DNA from: Pseudisothecium myosuroides
Taxonomy: Eukaryota > Streptophyta > Bryopsida > Hypnales > Lembophyllaceae
DNA: 64,000 bases
Assembly (NCBI GenBank): GCA_951799445.1
Contig: OX637297.1
Coordinates: 3,720,001 to 3,784,000 of the forward strand
Direction: 5' to 3'
Position 1 is the first letter of the stretch. Each line of letters opens with the position of its first letter. Positions 1-12,068 of the stretch are shown piece by piece. Under the pieces are notes generated by a model. It saw nothing but the letters and a program-made list of their open reading frames with translations, was not told the origin of the DNA and searched no databases. The position numbers and the translations under genes were made by a program.

Positions 1-690
1 CAGTCATAAAATTGGAACGAGGAGGAAATTAAAAAATATGTAGAAGTTGCAAATGTGGGAAACATTTGAAATCCATGAGCTCCTCCAATTTGGGCCTTTT
101 TTTCTTAAATTAAAAAGGAAAACAAAAAACAAATACCCCTCCGGCTTTGCTATAGTTCAAATTAAATAAAACTCTAAAGTCATGAAATTGGAACGAGGAG
201 GAAATAAAAAAATATGTAGAAGTTGCAAATGTGGGAAACATTTGAAATCCATGAGATCTTCCAATTTGGGCCTTTTTTTCTTAAATTAAAAAGGAAAACA
301 AAAAAAAATACCCTTCTGGCTTTGCTGTAGTTTAAATTAAATAATACTCTAAAGTCATGAAATTGGAACGAGGAGGAAATAAAAAAATATGTAGAAGTTG
401 CAAATGTGGGAAACATTTGAAATCCATGAGTTCCTCCAATTTGGGCCTTTTTTTCTTAAATTAAAAAGGAAAACAAAAAATAAATATCCCTCATCCTTCG
501 GTGTAGTTTAAATTCAAAACAACTCTAAAGTCATGAAATTGGAACGAGGAGGACATAAAAAAAATAGGTAGAAGTTGCAAATGTGGGAAAGATTTGAAAT
601 CCATGAATTCCTCCAATTTGGGCGTCCATTTCTATAATTAAAAACGAAAACAAAAATTAAATATCCCTCATCTTTTACTGTAGTTTCAAT
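1..690 (+). repeat. 176-bp satellite family A, left array
   Basis: About four head-to-tail monomers, recognised by GTCATGAAATTGGAACGAGG at about 3, 179, 354 and 530, giving a period of 175-176 bp. Each monomer also contains GTAGAAGTTGCAAATGTGGG and an A/T-rich tail. The copies differ at several positions and the fourth is the most diverged. The same repeat occurs in opposite orientation at the other end of the window. The array probably continues beyond position 1. The monomer is nucleosome-sized, as in many plant satellites. Confidence 0.93.
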
Positions 691-1080
691 AAATAAACAC
701 TGTAGAGCCGTAAAACATGGAATACAGAAATTCTAAATCCATGAAATATAATTCTTTTTGATTTGAATCCATTTAAACTGCACAATTCCGTGAATTAACA
801 AAAATTGGAAAATAAAGTATAAGATGGGTTTATTCTAACTTTCTCTAAATCCACGGAGGGAGTACAAATGTTGTACAGTCCACAGAGGAAAATAACTCTC
901 TTAATGATTGTTTCATGGTAGATTATCAAAAATTCATTAATTTGAACTTGAATCTATGAGTTTAGAAATAAAAATCAAGCTTCTTTTTTTTAAACATTTA
1001 AATATAAAATTTAAGCCTTCCTGTACACATTTCCATTTGAAGTTTCTATATATATGCAAAGATAGAAACTATGAAATTAG
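690..1080 (+). repeat. Satellite family B, first copies
   Basis: Starts with a junction segment (CTGTAGAGCCGTAAAACATG) that is also present at the A/B border of the right arm near 63,235. It continues with the family B core around 'TTTGAATCCATTTAAACTGC' and 'AAAAATTGG'. Copies are strongly diverged. No gene is supported here. Confidence 0.6.
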
Positions 1081-1265
1081 TGTGTTTTCTTCTTCAATTG
1101 AGAAGGAGAACAAAAAAAAATACCCCTCCTGCTTTGCTGTAGTTTAAATTAAATAAAACTCTAAAGTCATGAAATGGGAACGAGGAGGAAATTAAAAAAA
1201 TGTGTAGAAGTTGCAAATGTGGGAAACATTTGAAATCCATGAGCTCCTTCTATTTGGGTCTACTC
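1080..1265 (+). repeat. Isolated family A satellite monomer
   Basis: One further family A copy, including GTCATGAAATGGGAACGAGG at 1,167 and GTAGAAGTTGCAAATGTGGG, embedded between family B copies. This interleaving suggests that A and B evolved together. Confidence 0.85.
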
Positions 1266-1309
1266 TTCTAAAATTAAGTAGGAAAACAAAAGACAAAGAC
1301 TCATGCAGA

Positions 1310-2200
1310 CCTCCTTCGTTGTAGTAAGTCTAGAAATCCATGACATTCCATATTCGTGGACATAAAAGTACAAGGCTCTGTACTTTAGTGTCCACAAATA
1401 CGAGATGTCATGGTTTTTTGGACGTGAGTGCTCTCATTCTATATGCAGGAAGCTTTAAATATTCTTTGGGTTATTATTCCACAAGAATTTTTAATTTGTA
1501 ACCATTTGAAGTTCATCTCCCTGTGAGTTAAAAAAAATTGAAAATAAGTTGTGCTGTACAGCTTAGTGGCCACGAATGAAACATGTCATGGAGTTTTGTA
1601 CATTTTTGCTTTATTTATTTTCAAAAGAAGTTCTAAGTTTGATTTGGATATTTATTCCACAAGAATTTCCAATTTGTACCCATTTGAACTTCAGGTCCGC
1701 GTGCATTAAAAAAAATTGGGAATGAAATGTGCCCTGTAATTTAGTGGCCACGAATACAAAATCTCATGCACTTTCGTACATGAATGCTACAATATTTTTT
1801 GGAGGACGTAGTATATTTGTTTTGGGTTTCTATTCCACGGGAATATTCAATTTCATTCATTTTAATTCATCAAAGCTGTATTTAAGAAAATTGGGAATGA
1901 ATTGTGCCTTGTTCTTTTATGGCCACAAATATGAAATCTCATGCATCTTCTTACGTGAATGCTATAAATTTTTTTTATAAGAAGTTGTAAATATGATTTT
2001 GACTTTGAATTCACAAGAATATTTCATGTGTACCCATTTGAACTTCATGTCCACGTGAATTAAAAAATTTGAAAATGAATTGTGCCCTATACTTTTATGG
2101 CCACGAATTTCGATTGTCATGGATTTATGTACGTAAATGCTTTGTAACCTTTAATTTAATTATAATGTTTCTACAATTTCAAGAAGTTTTGAAATGAAAC
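1310..2200 (+). repeat. 176-bp-period satellite family B, left array
   Basis: Five diverged tandem units marked by TGTGCCCTGTA..TTTAGTGGCCACGAAT-like blocks near 1,380, 1,555, 1,730, 1,906 and 2,085 (spacing 175-179). Each is followed by ATGTCATGG, a T-rich stretch, 'CCACAAGAAT', and 'CCATTTGAACTTCA..CGTG'. The period equals that of family A although the sequences differ, so both may be subfamilies of one ancestral satellite. Short ORFs here (for example 1,729-1,980) follow the repeat and are not genes. Confidence 0.8.
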
Positions 2201-5090
2201 CCCAATAAAGCATTCCTGGTAAATTAATGACAAAGAATGTTTCTGTACAGGACGGAAGTGCAATTATTCATCTCTGCAATTATGTGCAATAGCTGAAAAT
2301 CATACTTCTACATCCTTTTTCAATGATAATTTTCCAGTTTTGATATGGTAAAATAGTGATGCCACACAATTCTAGAATTGAAGGTTGACTTCTACAGTCA
2401 TAAGTCAGTCATAGAACTCCAAAACACCGACAAGGGTTACTGACAATGAAGTATATGTTTCCGAGGCCCAAATAACTTACGCATCAAATTCATTATTATA
2501 ACATGGTCCAGGTATGAATAACAAACGTCCATCCATACTTTAAGACAGGCTCTTTATATTGTTTATTTTGTTTTGTTTATGATGTTGCAATCTCCCGGAC
2601 CGTGCGTCCCCCGGTGGCTTCTTTGGTAACTTCGGAAAAATTATGTTAAATTATGTATCTTCTGAAAAGTTTGTCAAATTATCACGTTCTTGGTACTACT
2701 GGAAAGCCCTTGGAGAGGAGGGATGCACAGGCTTTGTTTTGTGGCATTTGGACGTATTGTAGGGAAGTTTTGGTTTTTTTAGTTATTTTTGGTTTTACAA
2801 ATAACTTTTACTTTTGTTTTCGGTGTGGCAACACAGGGCTACACTAGTACTATTCTAAAGGAGAGGGGTATCAGTGTCAGACGGTGTAGCACTTCTGAAA
2901 AACCGGGTATCAATATCTCCGGTTAGCAGTAGCCCCGGTTGTCAATATGTCCGGTTAGTAGTTCTCCAAGTATCAATAGCCCTGGGTATCAGAGATCGGC
3001 TGCAGGGTCTCAATTGAAGAGGAAACAAGTTTCAGTGGATTTAGAGAATGACGGACTAGGGTTTGGCGTGCAATTGATTTTTCTTCCCCGCGTTTTTCCC
3101 TGCTCCGGAGCTCCCACTTTCCTGACTTTTGTGTGTGATTGTCGTTGTCTTTTTGTAAGGGGTTGGATTCGTTTCTATTTGCTTTTGTGGGCGCTCTTTA
3201 AGGCGGTCTGGAAGACTGCTTCTCGGAGATTCCGCTGTTGCTTTGGGAAACCTAAACATACGGATTTTTGTGAGGTTGGACAGGTGAGCTTCCGGGGTTG
3301 TTAGATTGGGGGTTTATGGCTTGGAGGTTCCGAGAGTGGTTAGGCGTGCACTGGAGGTCGAAATATTCCATTTTCCTCTGAATTGAGTCTTGTTTAGAAG
3401 ACACGAGTGAAAGCTCAGGTTTGCGTTGGATCTTATTTCCGACGACTCGTCGATTTGGGCTGTGCGAGTAGTTGTAGGGAAATTTGACGGTGATAATCAG
3501 AAATAGGCGTGAGATTTTACTAACTTGCACAAAGTGTACTTCGGGTTTCAGATTTAGGGTTTAGGGTACAAGCATTCTACTAAGTGTGTGCTGCTTGAGG
3601 TTTTGAAGTGGCGCTTCTTGAGGCTAGACGAGTGATTTTGGGAGTGCTTGAGGTTCTGGAGCGACACTTGAGGGTTTCTTCAGCAGGCCTCAGGTATATT
3701 TCGTAGGGTTAGGTTTTTTTTCTTTTTTTCCCACTTCTGTTCGAGTCTAGAACTGCAAATTCCTTGTTTGTTGTGGTCGTCTGTTGTGGTTTGTGTTGTT
3801 GGGGTTTAGGTAAGGTTAGAGGTGAAAATAAGAAGGTTGGCCTTCCCATTTTTCTACTTTAGATTGTCCGGGTTCTTGTAGGGTTTCCAAGCTGAAGCGT
3901 GCATTTCAATCCCCCGTAAGTTTGTTTTGTGTTTCTCACCCTTAGGACCCTAGGCAGCAACTTGCTGAAGTGAGATTCTCCCGTGGTAGCAGGGAAGCTC
4001 TAATAGGGAACAAATGAAACGGAAAAAAATGCATGATTAACGCCACGTGAGAGGAACAAGGCGTCCAAACCAAAACAACAAAAGTTTGAGGGATGTCAGG
4101 GTGACTTGCAAGTGAGAGATCTACCGAGAATGGAAATGGCGCTTTTTTTGAAAGCTTTCTTAAGAAACCCTAAACTTGTGATATGTTCACAATAAGCTTC
4201 AAGCAAGTATTCTTCAATGCATCGTCTTCTTGTTGTTTGTTTTTACCTTTTTGGTGCTGTGAATTCACATTAAGTAGTTCTGGAAGAAAACAGTGAGGGA
4301 TATGATGTCTGCTTCCCGTTTTCGTGAATTTAATGTTCTTTGTTGATTTCTGTGGTTTTGGAGTATATCAGAAACCCTGACTACCTTCTGCTGCATCAGT
4401 TTGTTAAAATTGCTAGGTAGACATTGAATTGTAGGATTCTTTTGTTTGATTTTAGGATTCCTTTGCTTGAATTTATTTGCTGCTAGGTTGTTTGTTTGCA
4501 GCCTTTTTTTGGTGCTTTGTCCACGAGCTGTACTTACGGTAATAGTGCATGCCAGCTAAATTTGTTCAGCTTTTGCCAGATGGTTCTTGGTTTGAACTTC
4601 TTGTTGAATTGTTAGTCTATTTTGTTGTTGAATTCTTAGATCGTTTTCTTTTGTACAAAAGGTGTTGCAATACAATGGATAGACATGGGACTTGAAGATG
4701 TGCTGATTCTACTCTGTTGGTTGATGTATTATGCAGGATTTGCAAATACCGAGTGTTGGACTCCTGTTTGTTGCACATATTGAACAGGAGAGCGGGAAGT
4801 GAAGAATTGTAGAGGATTTTGAAGGACGAGCTGATCGAATTGAAGAACCTGAGGCCGAATCAGGTTAAAAAGACTCAACATCAACATATCTCTTGTTGTC
4901 ATTGTGAATTGAGTTGATGTTAACTCTGCTGCGGTCGAACAAAATGTCTGAAAAGCATTTGAATGACTTTAAAATTGGTTATCCTTAGTAAAAATTTAGC
5001 TCGACGTAAAATCAACTCGAACCGACCTAATTTTTAAAGAGCGTGCAGGAAAATCATGTAAGGTAGAAATGTTATTTAGCTTTGCACCAA
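2200..5090 (+). other. Leader / 5' region of the left gene cluster
   Basis: No convincing coding region. It contains 'GGGTATCAATATCTCCGGTTAG'-type short repeats at 2,905-2,990 that reappear, diverged, in the right arm (about 61,620-61,700, opposite strand). It also contains a TTTAGGGTTTAGGG double telo-box at 3,553-3,566, a motif typical of plant promoters. T-rich tracts and candidate splice signals suggest transcribed but untranslated exons. The 121-codon ORF at 2,939-3,304 has no recognisable family and is probably fortuitous. Confidence 0.4.
3553..3566 (+). promoter_or_regulatory. Double telo-box
   Basis: Two tandem copies of TTTAGGG. Short interstitial telo-boxes of this kind sit near transcription starts of many plant genes. 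The right arm carries comparable single AGGGTTT motifs at 61,560-61,600. That it is a promoter element is inferred from family knowledge and its position upstream of the cluster. Confidence 0.45.
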
Positions 5091-5098
5091 ATTCCATC

Positions 5099-5662
5099 AG
5101 CTCGACTCGAGTTGATTTAAGCACCTCCCACCATACGCGACATCAGGTCCAGTTGAGCTGATTATAGAATTTCTAAAACCCTAAGACCAGCTTGATTTGA
5201 GCTGAATTATGACAAATAAATCACAAGAAGAAATGATACTCGAGGTAATGACATAGAAAAAAAATCATGACGCCAAGTAAAAAAAGCAAAAAAATCCGCA
5301 TAGACAAGTACGGTAGCACACATACCAACTCAATTTGAGCTAAAAACACCTAGATCAGCTCGACTCAAGCTCATAAAGTATTCAATACAAGGTAAAAGAA
5401 CAAAAGGCAGAAAAACAGAAAAAAAATCGAGACGACAGCAGTACTACGCCAAAAAAATCGTATGGATATGTACGACAAATGACATCAGCTCGACTCGAGC
5501 TAAAGACCCTAACAAAAAATAAATACTAGTCTAGGCTAAGAAAACAAAGAAAAATCGGTATGAAGAACGAAATAAAGAAGCTCAAACGGATCAAACAGCT
5601 ACAACAATCTGACTTATAAAAGAATAGAAGAATAAGAAACACCATTTAGCTCGATTCGAGCT
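5099..5662. repeat. Cluster of AGCTCGANTCGAGCT palindromes, left upstream
   Basis: Copies of a 15-bp odd palindrome at 5,099, 5,189, 5,327, 5,357, 5,487 and 5,648. The last two are perfect and the others carry 1-4 changes. Several extend to TTAGCTCGANTCGAGCTAA-like dyads. They sit in noncoding DNA upstream of the left gene cluster. The same motif recurs at corresponding places in the right arm and nowhere else in the window. Confidence 0.93.
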
Positions 5663-5716
5663 GACTAGAATAGAGTAGCTGCAGCAATATGGAGAGAAGA
5701 ATCGTCCACATGTTAT

Positions 5717-6280
5717 CTCGGGGGGGTCACTTAGAGTGTCCATTAGAAAACACGTGCGAACAAAACTTTGGACCCAATATATTATATCCTAAAATTTAAA
5801 TAAAATGAAATAAAAAAAATATGACTAGATTTTCCTACTTCAAAAGTTTATGTTTTGAATTATTGATATTTTTATTTGTTAATGATAATTAGTTACAAAT
5901 TTTTGAAGTAATTAGATACACTGTAAAACTGAAAAATAACTTTCACACCCCTATATTATATCCTAAAAAATTGTCTAAAAAATGAACAAAAAATTCCTAA
6001 AAATAGCTCTCTATTGAAAGTTCATTTTGAGTTGAGTATTGATGCAATGGTCATCTAAATGTGATCTCTATAAATATTTGAGTTGAAAAACATGCCGTTT
6101 TAGGCCATTTTCAATCTCTTGTACAAATCATTTCAACTATTATTTTAGTTTGAAATTTTGGCAATAGAAACCTATAGTCATTATTAAGCAACCCTCAAAA
6201 TTTTAAGTTGAAATTATAGTTCATTAGAAACCACTTGTTCGCACGTGGTTTGTAGTAAAATACTAGGTGCCCCCCCCGAG
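5717..6280. mobile_element. 564-bp MITE with CTCGGGGGG termini
   Basis: Imperfect terminal inverted repeats: the left starts CTCGGGGGGGTCACTTAGA and the right end, reverse-complemented, starts CTCGGGGGGGGCACCTAG. Both continue to an inner CACGTGCGAACAA block. The candidate target duplication is TAT (5,714-5,716 and 6,281-6,283). The AT-rich interior has no coding capacity. It splits the left palindrome cluster and is absent from the corresponding place in the right arm, so it inserted after the arms separated. Superfamily not assigned. Confidence 0.75.
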
Positions 6281-6296
6281 TATGGTATAGACCTTT

Positions 6297-6311
6297 TGCT
6301 CGAATCGAGCT
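6297..6311. repeat. Palindrome copy just before the module 1 start
   Basis: TGCTCGAATCGAGCT, one mismatch from the AGCTCGANTCGAGCT consensus, 42 bp upstream of the putative ATG at 6,353. The right arm has a mismatched copy at 59,256-59,270, also about 40 bp upstream of its ATG. Confidence 0.9.
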
Positions 6312-7800
6312 AATATCGCTAACACATTGTACTGAATCGCATGCATAGAAGAATGGAGAGTTAGGTCGACAAACTTACGCACTACTACAAGAAGTCCGAA
6401 GTTCAGAGAGTTGAAGACGAAGGGGATGGAGATGACTTCCTCAACGACGGAGAGTACTGGGAGTTTGTGTATCTAGAGAAGGTGGAGTGCTGGAGTCTCC
6501 TGATGACTCCCTGCTCTGAGCAAATATGCTTCGCCGTAAAGTATAAAGGGATGGACACATTCCTCCCTCTCTTATATGACGAAAGGATAAAAGATGTAGT
6601 GGAAGACGTCTTCCCTACAATCAAAGTCCACTGCGTTACCACATAGAACGACCTTCCACCAGACAAGCGGTACAACTTTACGCTGCACTTCGACTCAAAG
6701 TTGATTCCGTTTTGGGTAACCCACTTCATGGAGTCTCTAGAGACAATGCTGTTCTAGGATGACATTAAGGAACTAGAAGAGAAGGTTAACGAGAAGTGCT
6801 TCCAGAAAGCAAACGGAGAGCCTCTGACAGGTCGAAGGCTGTGCGCTAAAGTGCGAGCTCTCTTTCAGAACTTCGTTGTGCTCAAAACAAAAATTCAAAC
6901 CGATCGAAAGAGCAAGGCTGCCAGAAGTGTCTCACTCAACGCCAGAAGCCAAGGACCCAGTCAATTGTCTATAGACAACCAATCCCCGGGGGAGTCATCA
7001 CGACAGGGCACGCGTAACCGGCAGTTGACGGAAACACCAAACTGTCCTCTGGTAAAGAACAATTTGGCAACCACATCGGCGGCGGTACCAGCTGAAAAAA
7101 TTGGAGAGCACTCGGGTGTGGACGACATCAGCGTGGACATGTCTCAAGTCCTAGAGTCGAAGACAAATCGCAACCTGGACTACGAGGAGTCAAATGAGGC
7201 GTACAAGAATTTTTGGAAAACTTGTGCATATGTGTTTCTTTACAAGATGGAGAAGAAAGAACTCTCCATTGACAAGCTGATCCAGGCTCTGGTCTCTCTA
7301 AATACCCAAAGCAAAGAACAGCCTATCATTGAGGGCATGATGCACTATCTCTGTAATATGCCAGACCATAACAACCAGCAAACGCTCTGTGTTATGCCAA
7401 CAAAAAAGCCAACAAGGGAGGGGGACAACTTGTGGAACGAGATCAAGGACGGGGAGTTTTACATCATTAACGGGCAGCAGTGTCTGGGCCAGCAAGCTCA
7501 TGGAGGACCCAAAGTTCAACATTGACCCGGCCACTGTCAAGGACTTCAAGACCTGGAATTGCTACATTGCTTGGACGGAGGACAAGGAGACACTTTGTTT
7601 GATTTCGGCCTATTTTAACAGAGTCAACCATTTCCAAGCTATTCAACCGTCATAGGCAACTAACATACTGGGCGCCCGACATGTCTGGGAGGAAATGGAA
7701 TCACCACATAACCCGAAAGAGGACATAGAAGCCGGAGCCGTCACCAATGCGAAGTGGACTAAAGCTGCATTTGAAAATAAGAAGAAGTGGGTGGTAAGTG

Positions 7801-7903
7801 GTTCAGCTCGAGTCGAGCTGAACTATGCTATGCTTGATTTTTTGAAACGATTGGCCACTACATAATCAGTACCTCTTCGCAGGTTAGCTCGAATCGAGCT
7901 AAC
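7801..7903. repeat. Pair of palindromes flanking intron 1, left copy
   Basis: Perfect cores at 7,805-7,819 (AGCTCGAGTCGAGCT, 7 bp inside the donor side) and 7,886-7,900 (AGCTCGAATCGAGCT, starting 4 bp after the acceptor AG). The flanks extend the dyads to 23 and 21 bp. If the acceptor at 7,881-7,882 is used, the second one is translated as SSNRA. Both positions are conserved in the right copy at 57,743 and 57,662. Confidence 0.93.
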
Positions 7904-9312
7904 AAGGATCTTGATGTTGGTCGTCGGGTCTTCATGCAAGAATTCACTAAGGCCATGCAGATGAGCTTCTCCATGATTGACGTTGCCAAATTGCATCAGA
8001 AGTCCAAAGCCAAGGACTCAAAGGGGAGCACAACCATCACAAATGAAATTAGGCTCATCACTGCTCTTGATACTATCTTTAATCTTTGGAGCGAGGTCAT
8101 CTCAAGTGCTGCCCATGGCGAGCTTATTGATGCGGACACCTTGAAGAAGTTCAATTTCCGATCATCCTGGAAAACAGAGAACGGGATGCTGAACAAGGAA
8201 TTCTTCAAGTTTTTCGGCAATCTCACTAACGACGACCTCATTGCGTTGGCAAACCACATTTTGTATAGAACAGGCGATAAGAGGAAGTATCCTCATCCGA
8301 AGGTGACAATCAAGCAGGCGACGTCAATTCTCGAAAGTAGTTATGCTTCGAAGAATTGGATTGAGAGGTGCAAGCGGAATGCTTTCGTGAAGAAAGTTGA
8401 ACAAGATTGATACTACGCTCGGTCTGTTGAACGCAGTCCGAGAGCTTGTGGCGGAGAAGTGGAAGGACTTTAAGAAGAAGTACAACGTCACTTTTGCGAC
8501 GATGAATGTACTTCTAGAACGGCCGGGGGAGTCCTTCTTCTCCGATGTGAAGCAGAAGAAGTCGAAGAACAAGTCCACGGAAGAAATTTCAGACCAGGCT
8601 ACTGAATTCTTTAAAGTTTTCCTACAACAACGAAAGAATTTTGTCCCGCCATCGACAGTGGCGCACTATGCGCCATACGACATCGCAAAGGACCAGCACG
8701 CTCCTTGGCCGAGGGGTGTGTGGACAGTTGACAGCCCTGCAGATCTAGGTCTTGAGGTTATCGACTTCCGGTACATTCCGGGTGTGCTCTCCAAGAAGGA
8801 CGGGACAATCGCTATTCCCTACTTCAATACCGTCATGCTGTCGTTGAGGGGGAAGCAGCAGCCCCGATTTGACGACGTTCCAGCCTGGCTATTCATCTGC
8901 GCAGACTTGCAGGAACAGACGCAAGTGCTCGCTTTTGTTCAGAACAACAATGTCTTGTCCACATACAACTGCCAATTTGCGGACTACATATTGGCACAGT
9001 ACGAGCGAATGGGAGACATGGCCTCCGCAAAGGCTAAGTCGCACGATAAGGTGCTGTTGACGTTTCTGACAAGTCCTATGTGTACGAGGGGAGGGGACAT
9101 TCCGGATGTGTTTCTGGCTCCGGACACTGATACTTTTACGAAGCCTCAGGGGTACAACGAGTTGGAATTCCGTCTTTATAACATCGAGCTTCGCACGGAA
9201 TTCTATCTGTGGGTGGTGAAAAAGTTTTGCTCTCCCAGCATGAGCGTCTTCTCTATCTTCGCAGGAGGAAAGGTGACCTGCGCAGCAGTGGTAAGTTTAT
9301 TACACCCCAATC

Positions 9313-9421
9313 AGCTCAAATCGAGCTAGTGTACCACAATCAGTACGATTCTTTTTTTGAATGGCATGCATGAGAATCAAATCCCATTCATCATTGCATA
9401 CATTAGCTCGACTCGAGCTAA
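9313..9421. repeat. Two palindromes inside intron 2, left copy
   Basis: AGCTCAAATCGAGCT (9,313-9,327, one change) follows the GTAAGT donor by about 20 bp, and AGCTCGACTCGAGCT (9,405-9,419, perfect) lies in the middle of the 217-bp intron. The matching intron of the right copy also has two, at 56,233 and 56,103. Confidence 0.93.
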
Positions 9422-10501
9422 ACCAGCGACTGGTTTAGATTCAATCCAGCTATCGCTTATTATGTCTTCATCACACTGATGTTTTGAGTTTATTTTCCAA
9501 CGTGCAGATGAGTTTTGTGAACGTCTGGGCGGCTAGAGTTACCAACAACACAGGGTTCTGGATTGACATTGCTCTAGCCGCCATGAAACTTGACAGGGCG
9601 GACTTTCTGGAGGGGGGGTATAAGGTGCAGGCTTCTTTGCGCAAGAAGCCTCTAGTGTCTCAGACGCCGCCTTCATCGTTGCGCAAGAGGAAGCAGTCAC
9701 CCTAGGATTTGCCTTCAACTGGGCGGCGCGATAAGGCGCCAGTTGTCGAGCCCAAAGTCCTCTCTGACACTGAAGGCGATGACCAGGACTTCTATGTCCA
9801 GCAGATGCTGGACGAGCAGCTTATAGTGGACGCCAACACTCCGGTTCCTCCCACTCCGACCAAACATCGGGGATCATCGGCCTCGAGCGGTCACGTGCAA
9901 GAGGAGCAGCCCTCAAGCATGTTCTCGTCTGCCGTCACACCGAAGAGGAGAAAATTGTCAAAGCGGGACGAATACCTGGAGTGGAGGTTTGCGGAGCTGG
10001 AGAGGAGACAAATGGAGGACCGAGCGGCAAATTTGCAATTCCAGGCCCAGAATAACACGAGGATGGATAAACTGCAAACGTTCATCTTGGTGGACTCAAC
10101 AAACAATAACAATAAACTGGACTCCCTCATCAATCACTTGAGGGGTGCCAGACCAATCTCCTCATTAGAAGCCCCAACGCCGAGACCACAGCTGCTGCTT
10201 GAGGGTCTGCCGTTCACATCAGGCAATGTGGCGCCGTTGGTTCCTCAAGGTCTTCCAGAGTTTGCTGTCCTAGCGCTACCTTTGCACGCTCCTCCTCCTC
10301 CTCCGCCCCTTCCATCAGCTGACGCACAGGCGGCTCCCGCCGATGCTCAGGCCACACCTAGCGTTCCAGTCGCAGAAGGTGGTGAGTAACAGCTGCCAGT
10401 CGAGCAGCCAGCGCAGTTAGATTTGCAGAATCCTGCGATGCCTAGCCAGAACTTGGACGCAGGTGCTCCTCAATAATCACTCGATTTCACTTGTACAGTT
10501 C

Positions 10502-10516
10502 AGCTCGACTTGAGCT
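10502..10516. repeat. Palindrome just after the module 1 stop, left copy
   Basis: AGCTCGACTTGAGCT, one mismatch, 25 bp beyond the TAA. The right copy has a perfect one at 55,033-55,047, also directly after its stop. Confidence 0.9.
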
Positions 10517-10735
10517 GATTTTTGCCATAGGTTGTATGTAGTTGTAGTCATTTTGCAGAGACTACAATCATTTTGCTAAAACGGAACTTCTAGTGGACTG
10601 AACCATGGAATTCAAACATTTTCCAATTCATTCATGTATTTATATCTCATTTTCCAGCTCATTCATGTATTCATATCTGAGGCTCTAATATACGGATTTC
10701 TTACGGATCTTTCCTTCTACATTCCTGACATGTAG

Positions 10736-11986
10736 GCATTGCCAATATTGTAGATTGTGTTTCTGCTCCCGTTGTTGAACCTGTGAATACTACTCCTCTG
10801 CCTTTGGTTGGTCCTAAGGAGAAAGATCAAATTAATCCCAAGGAAAGTAATGTCCTCCCATCCGTCCTTGTACCTGCACCCTCTACATCTCTCACACCAG
10901 TGGCAGATGACGTTGTCATCTCGGATGCGGACCTGCTTGAGATTCGGATTCCGGAGCCGACCGTCGTGGCAAAAGACTCTTCCGTGGAGACCACACATGC
11001 GTCGCAGCAGAAGGTATGCATCCTGCTGCTGATATGGAAACATTGGTGCACTCCTCATTCCTGTGATCACGTACATTTAATTTTTTTATTCGGTCTCTGG
11101 GAACATGAACGTCACTATCTTTCGCGTGAAGTTTCAAATGTGCCAGTACAAGGTAATAACTGGCTGCACATTTGTCTTTGTTTAGCAGGATTCCGGTCCT
11201 CCATGTGATGTTGGAGGTACTTTGGAGAAGGTCAATCTGCCATTGAAGTCCAGGGTGGTGGAGAAGTAGATCAACGTTGTCCTAGACCTCAATGGGATAT
11301 TATGTGTCTGTGAAGATGTGAAGTCAAAGGGTTGGTCCAAACGCATCCCTGATCCCGTGCAGCCGCAGTCGGCTGTCCATCCCACCGTAGTGGGGCCGAA
11401 GCTAGTGTTCGTTTGTCCACGTTGCTCTGAATTTCTACATGAGTTAGTCAAGATAGCTTCGATTTCTGTGTGGAGCTCGATGAAGAAGACCACCACTGAA
11501 GAAGTGATCATGTATCTCTTCGAAGGCGTAGGCTTTCCGCTGTTCATATTAGGACAGAACTCTTATAAGACACTGAAGTGCAAGGATAAGAAGGGGTACA
11601 CATCGACTTACAGGGAGCCAGGCACGAGCAAGGACTTGTTTCTTAAAAATTTGGATAACTTGTTCACTGGCTTTCAGGGTAGATTCACTCCACAGGATAC
11701 AATCGCCGTGGACGACAGTCCAAATAAATACATTCTCAACAAGTCTGAGAACGTCATTCTTCCAGAGCCCTGGTCGAATAAGGGAAATGGTCCAAAGGAC
11801 ACGTTTCTCTTGGATACCCTGCTGCCCTGGTTTTAGGGCCTTCACCTTGCTGGAGAACAAGGACTGAAGGCATATCGTGGGACTGCTGTCGCTAAAATTG
11901 GTCGCAGGATGCTCTGCAACGAAAATAACGGTTGAGAATACGACAGGCTCATAGAGGTCGTCAGAGCGTCGTCTAGTATTTGTTAG
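10736..11986 (+). pseudogene. Module 2 (left copy): FCP1/NIF-like HAD protein, degenerate
   Basis: Exon 4 starts about 10,736 after a T-rich acceptor and ends at AAG/GTATGC (about 11,012). Exon 5 starts about 11,191 and runs to TAG at 11,984-11,986. It encodes the same FCP1-homology fold as 53,576-54,826: the motif DLNGILC, then VWSSM, a Lys-containing loop, and DDSPNK. Frame-breaking stops are TAG at 11,267 (TGG in the right copy) and at 11,834 (CAG in the right copy), plus a TGA near 11,933. The remaining frame is well conserved with the right copy, so decay is recent relative to the arm duplication. Confidence 0.85.
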
Positions 11987-12068
11987 AATTAGACGTTCGG
12001 ATCTATAGCTTTGGAGGAATAGAGGCTTGGGGGACTACGTGGTGGAAGTTGGAAATTTCTAGTGACTT

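Larger units (their letters stand above)
6353..10476 (+). pseudogene. Module 1 (left copy): ParB-like / MTase-like protein, degenerate
   Basis: Inverted paralogue of the gene at 55,073-59,213. Exon 1 runs 6,353-7,793 to a GTAAGT donor, exon 2 from 7,883 to 9,290 (GTAAGT donor), and exon 3 from 9,508 to a TAA at 10,474-10,476; both introns are phase 0. The ATG is placed by alignment with the right copy. The reading frame is broken by TAG codons at 6,362, 6,644, 6,755, 7,653 and 9,703, by 2-bp deletions near 7,480 and 8,395, and by a TAA at 10,387. Where the right copy can be compared, the TAGs replace CAG or TGG. Exon 1 retains a ParB/DGQHR-like region and exon 2 ends in the MTase-like FCSPSMSVFSIFAGG segment. 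Exon 3 encodes a coiled coil and a Pro/Ala-rich tail. No functional protein is expected; similarity over its full length shows it was once the same gene. Confidence 0.85.

Noticed and set aside
180..416. Minus-strand 78-codon ORF at the left edge
   Set aside because: Simply reads through 176-bp satellite monomers.
2939..3304. 121-codon ORF as a gene
   Set aside because: Overlaps an opposite-strand ORF, has no family, lies in the leader region, and is not conserved in the other arm.
5487..9419. CRISPR-like array (short palindromic repeats with spacers)
   Set aside because: Spacing is irregular (about 30 bp to 1.7 kb), spacers are introns and genic DNA, and the context is eukaryotic.
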